A stretch of 64,000 nucleotides of DNA, taken from positions 310,001-374,000 of the forward strand of contig NZ_CP168219.1 of the NCBI RefSeq assembly GCF_041714655.1, given 5' to 3'. Positions 1-8,416 of the stretch are shown piece after piece. Source of the stretch: Pseudoroseicyclus_A sp041714655 (GTDB taxonomy: Bacteria; Pseudomonadota; Alphaproteobacteria; Rhodobacterales; Rhodobacteraceae). Below the pieces are notes generated by a model. It worked only from the letters and a program-made list of their open reading frames with translations. It was not told the DNA's origin and searched no databases. Position numbers and translations under genes: made by a program. How positions within the stretch are numbered: position 1 is the stretch's first letter; the number at the start of each line of letters is the position of its first letter.

Positions 1-1
1 C

Positions 2-2071
2 CCGCCCGTCGGCCCCGGCCGGGTGCTCATTCGCACCTCGGGCACCACCGACAGGGCGAAGGTGGCGATCTTCCCGCATGATGCGCTCGCCGGGCGCTTC
101 GCGCTTCACGCGCTGTCGCACGAGAACCTGGCGGCGGTGCTCTATGCGCCCTTCGATTCGGTCGCGGGGCTCAGCGTCGTCCTGCCGCCCAACGGGCGGG
201 CGCTCTATCTGCATCACGACCGGTTCCGCACCCATCCTGAGGAGTTCCTCGCCCTCATAGAGGAGTTCCGCCTGCAGACCTTCAGCCTGTCCTCCTCGAC
301 CTCCGCGCGGCTGACGGAGGCGCTGGCGAAGCCCGGGCGGGTCCATGACCTCTCCTCGCTCAGCCATCTGCGCTTCGGGGCGGAGGTCATCGTGCCGGCG
401 ACCGTGGCGGAGCTGGTGGCGGCGCTCCGGGCCGCCGGGGCAGGGGCGCTCGACATCTCCTTCGGCTTCTCGATGACAGAGGCGAGCTTCGTCACCTCCA
501 CCGGCCGCGCCGACCCTGACGCGCTGACGGCCGAGCCCGGCGCGGCGGTCAGCCTCGGGCCCTGCAATCCCGGCTGGGAGCTCAGGATCACCGACCCGGC
601 CGGCCAGCCCTGCCCGGACGGCGTGGCGGGGCAGATGGAGGTGCGCTCCACCCATGCGCTCTTCGCCGGCTATCTGGGCATGAGCCGCGCGCAATCGGGC
701 ATCGACGACGCGGGCTGGTTCGCCACCGGCGATCTGGGGATGATCGAGGACGGGGCGCTGCGCATCACCGGCCGCAAGAAGGCGACGATCATCGTGAACG
801 GGCGGAACGTTTCGCTCGACGATATCGAGCGGCCGCTGCGGGGGCTGAAGGGCGTGCACGAGACCAACCTCGCCGCCGTGCCCGTCCGCTTCGAGGCGAG
901 CACCACCGACGAGCTGGCGCTGTTCTTCGTGGCGGATGCGGAAGACCCTGAGGCGCTCGACGCGCTCTGCCGGCAGATGGTCCGCATCACCGCGAAGGGC
1001 ACCGGCCTGCGCGTGGCCCATCTCGTCCCCGTGCCGGCGGCCGAGATGCCGCTGACGGAGACGGGCAAGATCCGGCGCGGCGATCTGGCCCAAGGCTTCC
1101 TGACGGGGCGCTGGCCGGCGTATCGGCTGATCCAGACCCAGCCCCCGGAGGCGGCGGGCGGCGCCGCGCTGGCCGCCCGTCTTGCCGGGCTCTGGCAAGA
1201 GCTTCTCGACCTGCCGGCCCCGCCCGGCGCGGAGGAGAATTTCTTCGACCTCGGCGCCGATTCGCTCGCCTCGGCGCAGCTCATGAGCGCCGTGGAGGAG
1301 GAGTTCGGCGCCGTCTTTCCGCTCGCGACCTTCTTCGACGAGCCGACCATCGCCCATCTCGCGCGGGCGCTCGAGGGCAAGACCGGCCCGCGCACGCCGC
1401 AGTCACCGGCGCCGATGGGCGGCAAGGAGCTGCTCCGCCGGATCGGAGCCTTCACCGGAAGCTGGGCGGGGGCGCGGCGCTTCCCCGAAAGCCTCGTCGT
1501 CGGCGCCAATGTCGAGGGCAGGCGGGCGCCGCTCTTCTGGGTCTTCCAGTCGGAGGCCGAGTTCCGCCGCCTCGCCGGGGCGCTCGGGCCGGACCAGCCG
1601 GTCTACGGGATGCGCTCGGCGGTGGAGATCCTCCACACAAACGAGCTCTTCCCCGACGGGATCGAGGCGATCTGCAACCGCTACCTGTGGGAGATTCTGG
1701 CGCTTCGGCCCACAGGGCCCTTCCTTCTCGGCGGCAATTGCCAGGCCGGGCTCTTCGCCGTGCGGATGGCGCAAAAGCTGGAGTTGGTGGGCCGTCTGCC
1801 GGAGAGGCTGATGCTCCTGGAATGGACCTATGCGCTCGGCCGCTACGGCGGGGCGACCTCGCTGATCTACGGTGCCGCCAGCCACACGGCGCGGATGTAC
1901 CGCGACCCGGATTCGGCGCGCTGGAATGCCGATTTCCCCGACAGGGAGATCCGGCCGATCCCGCCGGGCCACGGCCGGTTCTTCGGGGAGGACACCATCG
2001 GCCATCTCGCCGGCGAGATCGCCCGGGTCCGGCCGCCGCTGCCGCGGCGCGGCTGGTTCCGCCGCTCCTGA
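2..2071 (+). CDS. Adenylation-like / acyl carrier / thioesterase protein, 5' truncated
   Basis: The reading frame is open to the left edge, so the start lies outside the window. Visible domains, numbered from the GTG at base 23: a C-terminal part of an ANL (acyl-CoA synthetase/NRPS adenylation) domain with the P-loop TSGTTDRAK, the GWFATGDLG motif and the TGKIRRGDL region holding the usual catalytic lysine (about residues 1-360); a carrier domain with DLGADSL, whose Ser414 would carry phosphopantetheine; and an alpha/beta-hydrolase thioesterase-like domain (about 490-680). The nucleophile elbow reads GGNCQAG, so Cys573 replaces the usual serine. This suggests activation and loading of a carboxylic acid followed by release or transfer. 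The substrate is unknown. It converges on the ABC importer genes with a 21-bp gap. Confidence 0.8.
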   Translation, partial: PPVGPGRVLIRTSGTTDRAKVAIFPHDALAGRFALHALSHENLAAVLYAPFDSVAGLSVVLPPNGRALYLHHDRFRTHPEEFLALIEEFRLQTFSLSSSTSARLTEALAKPGRVHDLSSLSHLRFGAEVIVPATVAELVAALRAAGAGALDISFGFSMTEASFVTSTGRADPDALTAEPGAAVSLGPCNPGWELRITDPAGQPCPDGVAGQMEVRSTHALFAGYLGMSRAQSGIDDAGWFATGDLGMIEDGALRITGRKKATIIVNGRNVSLDDIERPLRGLKGVHETNLAAVPVRFEASTTDELALFFVADAEDPEALDALCRQMVRITAKGTGLRVAHLVPVPAAEMPLTETGKIRRGDLAQGFLTGRWPAYRLIQTQPPEAAGGAALAARLAGLWQELLDLPAPPGAEENFFDLGADSLASAQLMSAVEEEFGAVFPLATFFDEPTIAHLARALEGKTGPRTPQSPAPMGGKELLRRIGAFTGSWAGARRFPESLVVGANVEGRRAPLFWVFQSEAEFRRLAGALGPDQPVYGMRSAVEILHTNELFPDGIEAICNRYLWEILALRPTGPFLLGGNCQAGLFAVRMAQKLELVGRLPERLMLLEWTYALGRYGGATSLIYGAASHTARMYRDPDSARWNADFPDREIRPIPPGHGRFFGEDTIGHLAGEIARVRPPLPRRGWFRRS

Positions 2072-2092
2072 CCCTCCTCAGCCCGACCCTCT

Positions 2093-3703
2093 TCAGCCGG
2101 GCCGGCGCCCCTCCAGCCGGCGGGTCAGCCAGTCCGGGTCCATCTCCGGCACGGAGGAGAGGAGGAGCTCGGTATAGGGCGCATGGGGCGGCGTGAAGAT
2201 CTGCGCCTTGGCGCCGCGGTCGACGACCTTGCCGTGCTGCATCACCACCACCTCGTCGGCGATGGCCTTCACCGTGGCGAGGTCATGGGTGATGAACATG
2301 TAGGCGAGCCCGAGCTCGCCCTGCAGCCGGTCAAGCAGCTTCAGGATGCCCTCCTGCACGATCTGGTCGAGCGCGCTCGTCACTTCGTCGCAGATGATGA
2401 GCTTCGGCTCCGCCGCCAGCGCCCGCGCGATGCCGACCCGCTGCTTCTGCCCGCCCGAGAGCTCGGAGGGCAGCCGGTCGATGAAGGCATCGGGCTCCAG
2501 CTCGATGAGCGCGAGAAGCTCGCGGATGCGCTCGTCGAGCTTGCGGCCGCGGAGGCCGAGATACATCTGCGCCGGCCGCCCGATGAGGTCGCGCAGGCGC
2601 AGCTTGGGGTTCAGCGCCGTGTCGGCCATCTGGTAGATCATCTGGCACTGGCGGAGCTGGTCGCGGCTGCGGCTGCGGTAATAGGGCGGCAGCGGCTCGC
2701 CCTCGAGCAGCACCTGCCCCTTGCGCGGCGGCAGAAGCCCCGTGATGACCCGCGCCGTCGTCGACTTCCCGGAGCCGGATTCGCCGACCACGGCGACCGT
2801 CTGCCCGGCGTGGATGTCGAAGCTCACATCCTCCAGCACCGCATGGGTGCCGTAGCCCGCCGTGACGCCTTCGACGCTGAGGATGGGCGTGCTGTCCGGC
2901 GGCGGCTCGGCGGCCCGCGCGAAGCTGCGCACGGCCCAGAGGCTGCGGGTGTAGTCTTCCTTCGGGGCGGAGAGCATCTCGGCGGTCGGCGCCTCCTCCA
3001 CCTCCTCGCCGCGCAGGAGCACCTTTATCCGGTCGGCCATCTGCGCCACGACGGCGAGGTCGTGGGTGATGTAGATGGCGGCGGTGCCGAATTCCTCCAC
3101 GATGTTGCGGATCGCGGCCAGCACCTCGATCTGCGTGGTGACATCGAGCGCCGTGGTCGGCTCGTCGAAGATGATGAGATCGGGCCGGCAGGCCATGGCC
3201 ATGGCGGTCATCGCCCGCTGGAGCTGCCCGCCGGAGACCTGGTGCGGATAGCGGAAGCCGATCTCGTCGGGGTTCGGCAATTGCATCCGGCGGTAGAGGT
3301 CCTTCGCATCCGCCTCTGCCTTGCTGCGAGCCATGGTGCCGGAGGTGACGGGCACCTCGGCATATTGGTCGATCAGCCGGTGGGCGGGGTTGAAGCTGGC
3401 GGCGGCGGATTGCGCCACATAGGCGATGCGCTGGCCACGGAGCCGCCGGCGGACCGCCTCCGGCGCGCCGTTGAGCTCTGTCCCGTCGAAGCGGATCGAA
3501 CCGCCGGTGATCCGGCAGCCGTCGCGGGCGAAGCCCATGGCGGCGAGGCCGATGGTCGACTTGCCGGCGCCCGATTCTCCGATGAGGCCGAGCACCTCGC
3601 CGCGGCGAAGCTCGAGGTCCACGCCCTTGACGATCTCGGCCCAGCCGGTGCCGGAGCGGCCCTCGATCCTCAGGCCTTCGATCTTGAGGAGGATGTCATC
3701 CAT
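2093..3703 (-). CDS. Peptide-type ABC importer ATPase, two fused nucleotide-binding domains
   Basis: A 536-residue protein with two complete ABC ATPase domains in tandem, like a DppD-DppF or OppD-OppF fusion. Domain 1 has Walker A GESGAGKST (about residue 43), signature VSGGQLQR and Walker B IIFDEPTTALD. Domain 2 has Walker A GESGSGKST (about 312), signature LSGGQKQR and Walker B IICDEVTSALD. It should energise import through the two permeases encoded just upstream. The ATG at 3703 lies 5 bp after the preceding permease stop, so this is the last gene of the four-gene unit binding protein-permease-permease-ATPase. A longer open frame upstream is only antisense or out-of-frame sequence over the permease. 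Confidence 0.92.
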   Translation of the reverse strand: MDDILLKIEGLRIEGRSGTGWAEIVKGVDLELRRGEVLGLIGESGAGKSTIGLAAMGFARDGCRITGGSIRFDGTELNGAPEAVRRRLRGQRIAYVAQSAAASFNPAHRLIDQYAEVPVTSGTMARSKAEADAKDLYRRMQLPNPDEIGFRYPHQVSGGQLQRAMTAMAMACRPDLIIFDEPTTALDVTTQIEVLAAIRNIVEEFGTAAIYITHDLAVVAQMADRIKVLLRGEEVEEAPTAEMLSAPKEDYTRSLWAVRSFARAAEPPPDSTPILSVEGVTAGYGTHAVLEDVSFDIHAGQTVAVVGESGSGKSTTARVITGLLPPRKGQVLLEGEPLPPYYRSRSRDQLRQCQMIYQMADTALNPKLRLRDLIGRPAQMYLGLRGRKLDERIRELLALIELEPDAFIDRLPSELSGGQKQRVGIARALAAEPKLIICDEVTSALDQIVQEGILKLLDRLQGELGLAYMFITHDLATVKAIADEVVVMQHGKVVDRGAKAQIFTPPHAPYTELLLSSVPEMDPDWLTRRLEGRRPG

Positions 3704-3708
3704 ATCCG

Positions 3709-4653
3709 TCAGTCCTTCAGGCCGGAGGCGCGGTGGAGCTGCCAGTCGACGACGAAGTTCACCGCGACGGTGAGCAGCGCGATGGCGCCGGCGGGCAGGA
3801 GCGGGGTGATGTCGCCGAAGGTGATCAGCGTCGCATTCTCGCGCACCATCGAGCCCCAGTCCGCCGTGGGCGGCTTGATGCCGAGGCCGAGGAACGACAG
3901 CGCCGAGATGGTCAGGAACACGAAGCAGAAGCGCAGCCCGAACTCGGCGACGAGCGGTGCGAGCGCGTTCGGCAGGATCTCGCGCCGGATCAGCCGGAAG
4001 GTGCCCTCGCCGCGCAGGAGCGCCGCCTCGACGTAATCCATGACGACGATGCCCTGCGCCACCGAGCGGGCGAGGCGGAAGACCCGCGTCGCATCGACCG
4101 TGGCGATGACGAGGATCAGCGTCGGGATCGAGGTGCCGAAGATGGTCAGGAGCAGCATCGAGAAGATGAGCGCCGGAATCGCCATCAGCGCATCGACGAT
4201 GCGCGAGAGGATCTGATCCGTCCAGCCGCCGAGCAGCGCCGCCCAGAGCCCGAGGAACGAGCCGACGAGAAAGGCGAGGAGCGTGGTGGCGAAGGCGATG
4301 CCCACGGTGTTCCGCGCCGCGAAGATCAGCCGGGAGAGCATGTCGCGCCCGAGCTTGTCGGTGCCGAGCGGGAACTCGGCGCTCCACGGCAGGTAGCCGC
4401 CGCCGACGACCATCCGCTCGGGGTAGGGCGCGATCAGCGGCGCGAAGATCGCGACGAGGATGTAGATCACGATGACCATGATGCCGAAGGCGGCGGTCAC
4501 GGGCATTCCCCGCGTCTCATGCGCCAGCCGGTCGGGCAGGGCCCGGGCAATGAGGCTGCGCAGCAGGGCCGCGAGGCCGAGCGCGAGGCCGATGACGATC
4601 AGGGCGAGGAGGATGTTGCGCAGCGTCGGCGCTGCGGTCCAGAGCGCGTCCAT
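3709..4653 (-). CDS. Peptide-type ABC importer permease, DppC/OppC family
   Basis: A 314-residue inner-membrane permease with one helix near the N terminus, a second near residues 50-75 followed by the LIAPYPE loop typical of DppC, then the segment FPLGTDKLGRDMLSRLI and the EAA loop region with EAALLRGEGTFRLIRREILPN split over the cytoplasmic face. It would pair with the DppB-type permease to form the translocation channel. Start chosen at ATG 4653 because AGGAGGT lies 5 bp upstream. It begins 2 bp after the stop of the other permease and ends 5 bp before the ATPase start, a tightly coupled arrangement. Family assignment is firm; the substrate is not deducible. Confidence 0.92.
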   Translation of the reverse strand: MDALWTAAPTLRNILLALIVIGLALGLAALLRSLIARALPDRLAHETRGMPVTAAFGIMVIVIYILVAIFAPLIAPYPERMVVGGGYLPWSAEFPLGTDKLGRDMLSRLIFAARNTVGIAFATTLLAFLVGSFLGLWAALLGGWTDQILSRIVDALMAIPALIFSMLLLTIFGTSIPTLILVIATVDATRVFRLARSVAQGIVVMDYVEAALLRGEGTFRLIRREILPNALAPLVAEFGLRFCFVFLTISALSFLGLGIKPPTADWGSMVRENATLITFGDITPLLPAGAIALLTVAVNFVVDWQLHRASGLKD

Positions 4654-4655
4654 CG

Positions 4656-5609
4656 TCACCTCCTGTGCAGAAGGCGCGGGTTGGTGATCGTCGAGAGCAC
4701 ATCCGCGAGGAGGTTGAGGAGCACATAGGCCGCCGCGAAGATCAGCGCCACGGCCTGCACCACGGCGATGTCCCGGTTGGTGACGCTGTCGACCATGAGC
4801 TGGCCGAGGCCGGGATAGACGAAGACGACCTCCACCACCACGACGCCGGTGATGAGATAGGCGAGGTTGAGCGCGATGACGTTGATGATCGGCGCCAGCG
4901 CGTTCGGCAGCGCGTGCCGCAGGACGATCCGCAGGGGCGAGATCCCCTTCAGCCGCGCCATCTCGATATAGGGCAGGGCGAGGAGGTTGATGATGGCGGC
5001 CCGCGTCATGCGCATCATATGCGCGGTGACGACGAGGGTCAGCGTCAGAGCCGGCAGGAAGGTCTGCCAGAGCCGGTCGGAAAGCTCCGCCCCCGGCACG
5101 ACGCGCACCATCGAGGGGAAGATCCCCGATTGCGCCAGCCACAGGATGAGGATGTAGGAGACGAAGAACTCCGGGAAGGAGATCGAGGTGAGCGACAGGG
5201 CGTTGACCACCTTGTCGAAAACCGAATTGCGCCAGAGCGCCGCGAGCACACCGAGCACCAGCGAGATCGGCACGGCCATGGCGGCGGCATAGAGCGCGAG
5301 GAAGATCGTGTTGCCGAGCCTCGCGCCGATCAGCTCCGAGATCGGGCGCTGGTTGCCCATCGAGACGCCGAAATCGCCCTGCAGCGCGCCCGTCAGCCAG
5401 TTCCAGTAGCGCAGCGGCGCGGGATCGTTGAGCCCGAGCTGCTCGCGGAGGACGGCGAGCGTCTCCGGCGTCGCCGAGTTGCCGAGAAGCTGCCGGGCGA
5501 GGTCGCCGGGCAGAAGCTCGGTGGCGAAGAAGATCAGCAGAGAGACGATGAAGAGCGTCAGAAGGCCGAGCGCCAGGCGCTGGGCGATCATGCGCCAGAT
5601 TGCGGACAT
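4656..5609 (-). CDS. Peptide-type ABC importer permease, DppB/OppB family
   Basis: A 317-residue membrane protein with the classic DppB N terminus: one helix (about residues 10-30), then a periplasmic stretch with LLPGDLARQLLG and a conserved LGLNDP-YW-W-GDFG block. The C-terminal half holds five more helices and the EAA loop EMARLKGISPLRIVLRHALPN. It is the partner permease of the DppC-type protein encoded 2 bp downstream and lies downstream of the Tat-exported binding protein. Length and order fit the dipeptide/oligopeptide/nickel importer family. Confidence 0.93.
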   Translation of the reverse strand: MSAIWRMIAQRLALGLLTLFIVSLLIFFATELLPGDLARQLLGNSATPETLAVLREQLGLNDPAPLRYWNWLTGALQGDFGVSMGNQRPISELIGARLGNTIFLALYAAAMAVPISLVLGVLAALWRNSVFDKVVNALSLTSISFPEFFVSYILILWLAQSGIFPSMVRVVPGAELSDRLWQTFLPALTLTLVVTAHMMRMTRAAIINLLALPYIEMARLKGISPLRIVLRHALPNALAPIINVIALNLAYLITGVVVVEVVFVYPGLGQLMVDSVTNRDIAVVQAVALIFAAAYVLLNLLADVLSTITNPRLLHRR

Positions 5610-5675
5610 GCGGGTTCCCCTCGTCGGCCCCGGGCGGGGCCCTCATCGGGCCCTCCCCGGGCCCGCCTCGGCAGG

Positions 5676-5700
5676 GGCCCCGGACCTGACGTCCGGGACC
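5676..5700. repeat. Inverted repeat between binding protein and permease genes
   Basis: Ten-base arms at 5676-5685 and 5691-5700 (one G-T mismatch) flank the loop CTGAC. No T tract follows on the minus strand. In a binding-protein-first operon such a hairpin often stabilises the upstream mRNA so that the binding protein is made in excess. That role is an inference. No second copy was noticed in the window. Confidence 0.6.
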
Positions 5701-5714
5701 CCCAGACCATCAGA

Positions 5715-7268
5715 TCAGGCGAACCACCAGCGCTCGAGGGCGCGGTAGCCGTCGATATTGGCGTTCTTGCCGATCGTCTCCGGCGTGCTCACGTTGTTGG
5801 CCACGCCCATGATGAAGTTGTTGTACATGGGGATGACCACGGCGCCCTCGAAGCTCACGATCTGCTGCATCTCGTGATACATCTCGCGGCGCTTGTCCTC
5901 GTCGAGCTCGGAGCGGGCCTCGAGCAGGAGCGTGTCGAAGCGCTCGTTCGACCAGAAGCTGTCGTTCCAGGCGGCGCCGGTCGCATAGGCGACCGAGAAC
6001 ATCTGGTCCTCCGTCGGGCGCCCGCCCCAGTAGGAGGCGCAGAAGGGCACCTGCATCCAGGTGTTGTCCCAGTAGCCGTCGTTCGGCACCCGGTCGATAT
6101 TGATGGTGATCCCCGCCGCGGCGGCGCGTTCGGAGTAGAGCACACCAGCATCGACGGCGCCCGCGAAGGCGGCATCGGCGACCGACAGCGTCACGTCGAG
6201 CGAGGACAGGCCCGATTGCTGCAGGTAGTATTTCGCCTTGTCGGGGTCGTAGGTCTTCTCTTCCATATCCGCGAAGAAATAGCGGTTGGCCGGGCCGATC
6301 GGGTTGTCGTTCGACACCGCGCCGTGGCCGGCGAGGATCTTGTCGACCATCTCCTGCCGGTCGAGCGCGTATTTCAGCGCCAGCCGGACGTTGTTGTCGT
6401 CGAAGGGCGCGACGCGGGAATCCATCGGGAAGACGTAATGCGCGTTGCCGGGGATGGAGAGGACGGAGGCGATGCCCCGCGCTTCCAGCATCGGGATCGT
6501 CGCCGGCTCCACCTGGTCGACGGCATCGACCTCGCCGGTGAGCAGCGCGTTGAGCCGCGCCGCGCCGTCGAGGATGACGAGGATCTCCACCCGGTCGAAC
6601 CACGCGCGGTCGGACTTCCAGTAATCCGGATTGCGCGTCAGCGAGGCCTGCACGCCCGGCTCGAAGCTCTCGTAGACGTAAGGCCCGCAGCCGACCGGCG
6701 AGGTCGGGTCGATCTTGCCGTCGGTCGAGGGCAGGATCGGCAGGTGGTAGTCGGACAGGATGTAGGGGAAGTCGGCATCCGCGGCGGCGAGCGTCACGAC
6801 GACGTTCTGGCCGTCGACGGAGATATCCTGGATCGCCTCGAGATAGGGCTTCACGGCGGAGGTGCTTTCCTCGCCGCGGTGGTGGTTGATCGAGGCGACG
6901 ACATCGGCGGGCATCACGGTCCGGCCGTCATGGTAGGTCACGCCCTCGCGGATCGGGAAGACCCAGGTGATGGCGTCGTCCGACATCCAGTCGGTGGCGA
7001 GCTCGGGCACGATCTGGCCGTCGGCGGCGACCTCGATGAGGTAGTTGTGCAGCGCGTTGGCGAAGACCTGGTCGAAGAGCTGCGTATAGAGCGCCGGGTC
7101 GAGACTGTCGGCGGACGAGCCGTGGCCGAGCCCGAGGCGGAAGGTGCCGCCGCGCTTGGCTTCCTGCGCCTGGGCGGCGCGCATGCCTGCGGGGAGGATG
7201 AGGCCGGCGGCCGCGGCGCCTTTCAGAAGGCCCCGGCGCGAGACGCTGCCGGTGTGAAATCGTTGCAT
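5715..7268 (-). CDS. Extracellular solute-binding protein, family 5 (peptide/nickel/opine type)
   Basis: A 517-residue periplasmic binding protein. The N terminus MQRFHTGSVSRRGLLKG-AAAAGLILPAG ending in AQAQ is a twin-arginine signal peptide, so export through Tat is likely. The mature part shows SBP_bac_5 features: GTFRLGLGHG near the start, the block PELATDWMSDDAITWVFPIR, and HDGRTVMPADVVASI. Start chosen at ATG 7268, preceded by GGGAGC; an earlier in-frame ATG would put 18 residues in front of the signal peptide. First gene of the importer operon. The ligand could be a peptide, opine or similar. Confidence 0.92.
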   Translation of the reverse strand: MQRFHTGSVSRRGLLKGAAAAGLILPAGMRAAQAQEAKRGGTFRLGLGHGSSADSLDPALYTQLFDQVFANALHNYLIEVAADGQIVPELATDWMSDDAITWVFPIREGVTYHDGRTVMPADVVASINHHRGEESTSAVKPYLEAIQDISVDGQNVVVTLAAADADFPYILSDYHLPILPSTDGKIDPTSPVGCGPYVYESFEPGVQASLTRNPDYWKSDRAWFDRVEILVILDGAARLNALLTGEVDAVDQVEPATIPMLEARGIASVLSIPGNAHYVFPMDSRVAPFDDNNVRLALKYALDRQEMVDKILAGHGAVSNDNPIGPANRYFFADMEEKTYDPDKAKYYLQQSGLSSLDVTLSVADAAFAGAVDAGVLYSERAAAAGITINIDRVPNDGYWDNTWMQVPFCASYWGGRPTEDQMFSVAYATGAAWNDSFWSNERFDTLLLEARSELDEDKRREMYHEMQQIVSFEGAVVIPMYNNFIMGVANNVSTPETIGKNANIDGYRALERWWFA

Positions 7269-7550
7269 GTATTGGCTCCCTGATGGTCGGGCGCTCTTCT
7301 CGGCACCCGGTTGCTGTCCCATGTCGTCCGCCCTCGGCCCTGCCTGGGCCCGGCGGCTGCCCCCGGGCCGACCTGCCCCTCTGCGAAACGGGGCGCCGGT
7401 CTGCCCGGTCGCCGGGCAAATGCCCGGATGCCAACAGACTATGGGAGGCCCTGCCCACTATGCCAGCCATTTCTGCCGTCCGGGCGGTATCCTTCGCTCC
7501 GACTTGGGGTTACCCTCGCCGGCAGTCGTGATTTCAATCGGGGACCGCCC

Positions 7551-7835
7551 ATGCGCCTAGCGCCCATCCTGCTGCTTGCCCTCGCCGGCTGTGTGACCTC
7601 TGCGCCGAGCCTGTCCGACAGGGTGGCGGTCGGCGATACCGGGGAGGAGCCCTATCTCAACATGCGCTCCGGGCCGGGGCTGGGCTACCGGGCGGTGCTG
7701 GGCCTGCCGGAGGGCACGGCACTCAACCGGCATGATTGCGTGACCGAGCTCGGCCAGCTCTGGTGCCGCGTGTCGCTCGCCGGCTCGCCGAATGCCTCGG
7801 GCTATGTCTCCGCCGACTACCTGGTGGCGCGATGA
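7551..7835 (+). CDS. Small SH3-domain lipoprotein
   Basis: A 94-residue protein with a short lipoprotein signal (MRLAPILLLALAGC; the lipobox LAGC predicts lipidation at Cys14) and a bacterial SH3b fold signature: YLNMRSGPGLGYRAVLGLPEGT, W-CRVSL and GYVSADYL. SH3b domains usually bind peptidoglycan or other wall components. Its TGA overlaps the ATG of the following SleB-type hydrolase gene (ATGA), so the two are likely translated together and may act together on the wall. Confidence 0.8.
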   Translation: MRLAPILLLALAGCVTSAPSLSDRVAVGDTGEEPYLNMRSGPGLGYRAVLGLPEGTALNRHDCVTELGQLWCRVSLAGSPNASGYVSADYLVAR

Positions 7836-8341
7836 GCGCGAGCCTGCGGGCCTCCCTCGTGCGGCTCCCCCTCGCGCTGGCGGCGCTGGCGCTCCTCGCC
7901 TCCTGCGGCATCTTCGGGCGCACGAGCGAGCTCGAATGCATGGAGCGCGCGATGTATTTCGAATCGATCCGCTCGAGCCGCGACGGGCTGATCGCCGTCG
8001 GCTCGGTGGTGATGAACCGCGTGGAATCGCCCGATTACCCCGACAGCGTCTGCGGCGTCGTCGGCCAGCGCAACCAGTTCGCGCCCCGCGTCATGTCTCG
8101 CCGGATGGATCCCTCGCCCCTCGTGCGCGAGGCGGCGACCTCCGTTCTCAATGGCGAGCGGCATCCGCTCATCGGCAATGCCCAGTTCTTCCACGCCGCC
8201 AGCTACAACGCGAACTACAACAACATGCACTACGTGCTGACCACAGGCGGCAATGCCTTCTACGAGCGGCGGCGCCCCGAGCTCGTCACCCGGCCCGACC
8301 CGCTCCCCCCGATCGAGGGGATCACCCGCAGCGGCCGCTAG
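7832..8341 (+). CDS. SleB/CwlJ-type cell-wall hydrolase lipoprotein
   Basis: A 169-residue protein with a lipoprotein signal ending in LLASC (Cys near residue 25) and a Hydrolase_2 (SleB/CwlJ) domain: ECMERAMYFESIRSSRDGLIAVGSVVMNRV, then YPDSVCGVVGQRNQFAP and FFHAASYN. The Glu in the AMYFE motif corresponds to the presumed catalytic acid of this lytic transglycosylase-like family. In non-spore-formers these proteins serve wall remodelling. Translationally coupled to the SH3 lipoprotein gene just upstream. Confidence 0.85.
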   Translation: MSASLRASLVRLPLALAALALLASCGIFGRTSELECMERAMYFESIRSSRDGLIAVGSVVMNRVESPDYPDSVCGVVGQRNQFAPRVMSRRMDPSPLVREAATSVLNGERHPLIGNAQFFHAASYNANYNNMHYVLTTGGNAFYERRRPELVTRPDPLPPIEGITRSGR

Positions 8342-8416
8342 GCCCTTGCGGCCCGGAGCGCCCCGGGGGAAAACCGGCGGCGTCGGCCAAGGGGGCGCGG
8401 CAAAGGGGGCATGGGG

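Noticed and set aside
4665..7283. 872-codon plus-strand frame over the ABC importer genes
   Set aside because: Antisense shadow of the permease and binding-protein genes; no ribosome site, rich in Arg/Asp/Glu/His.
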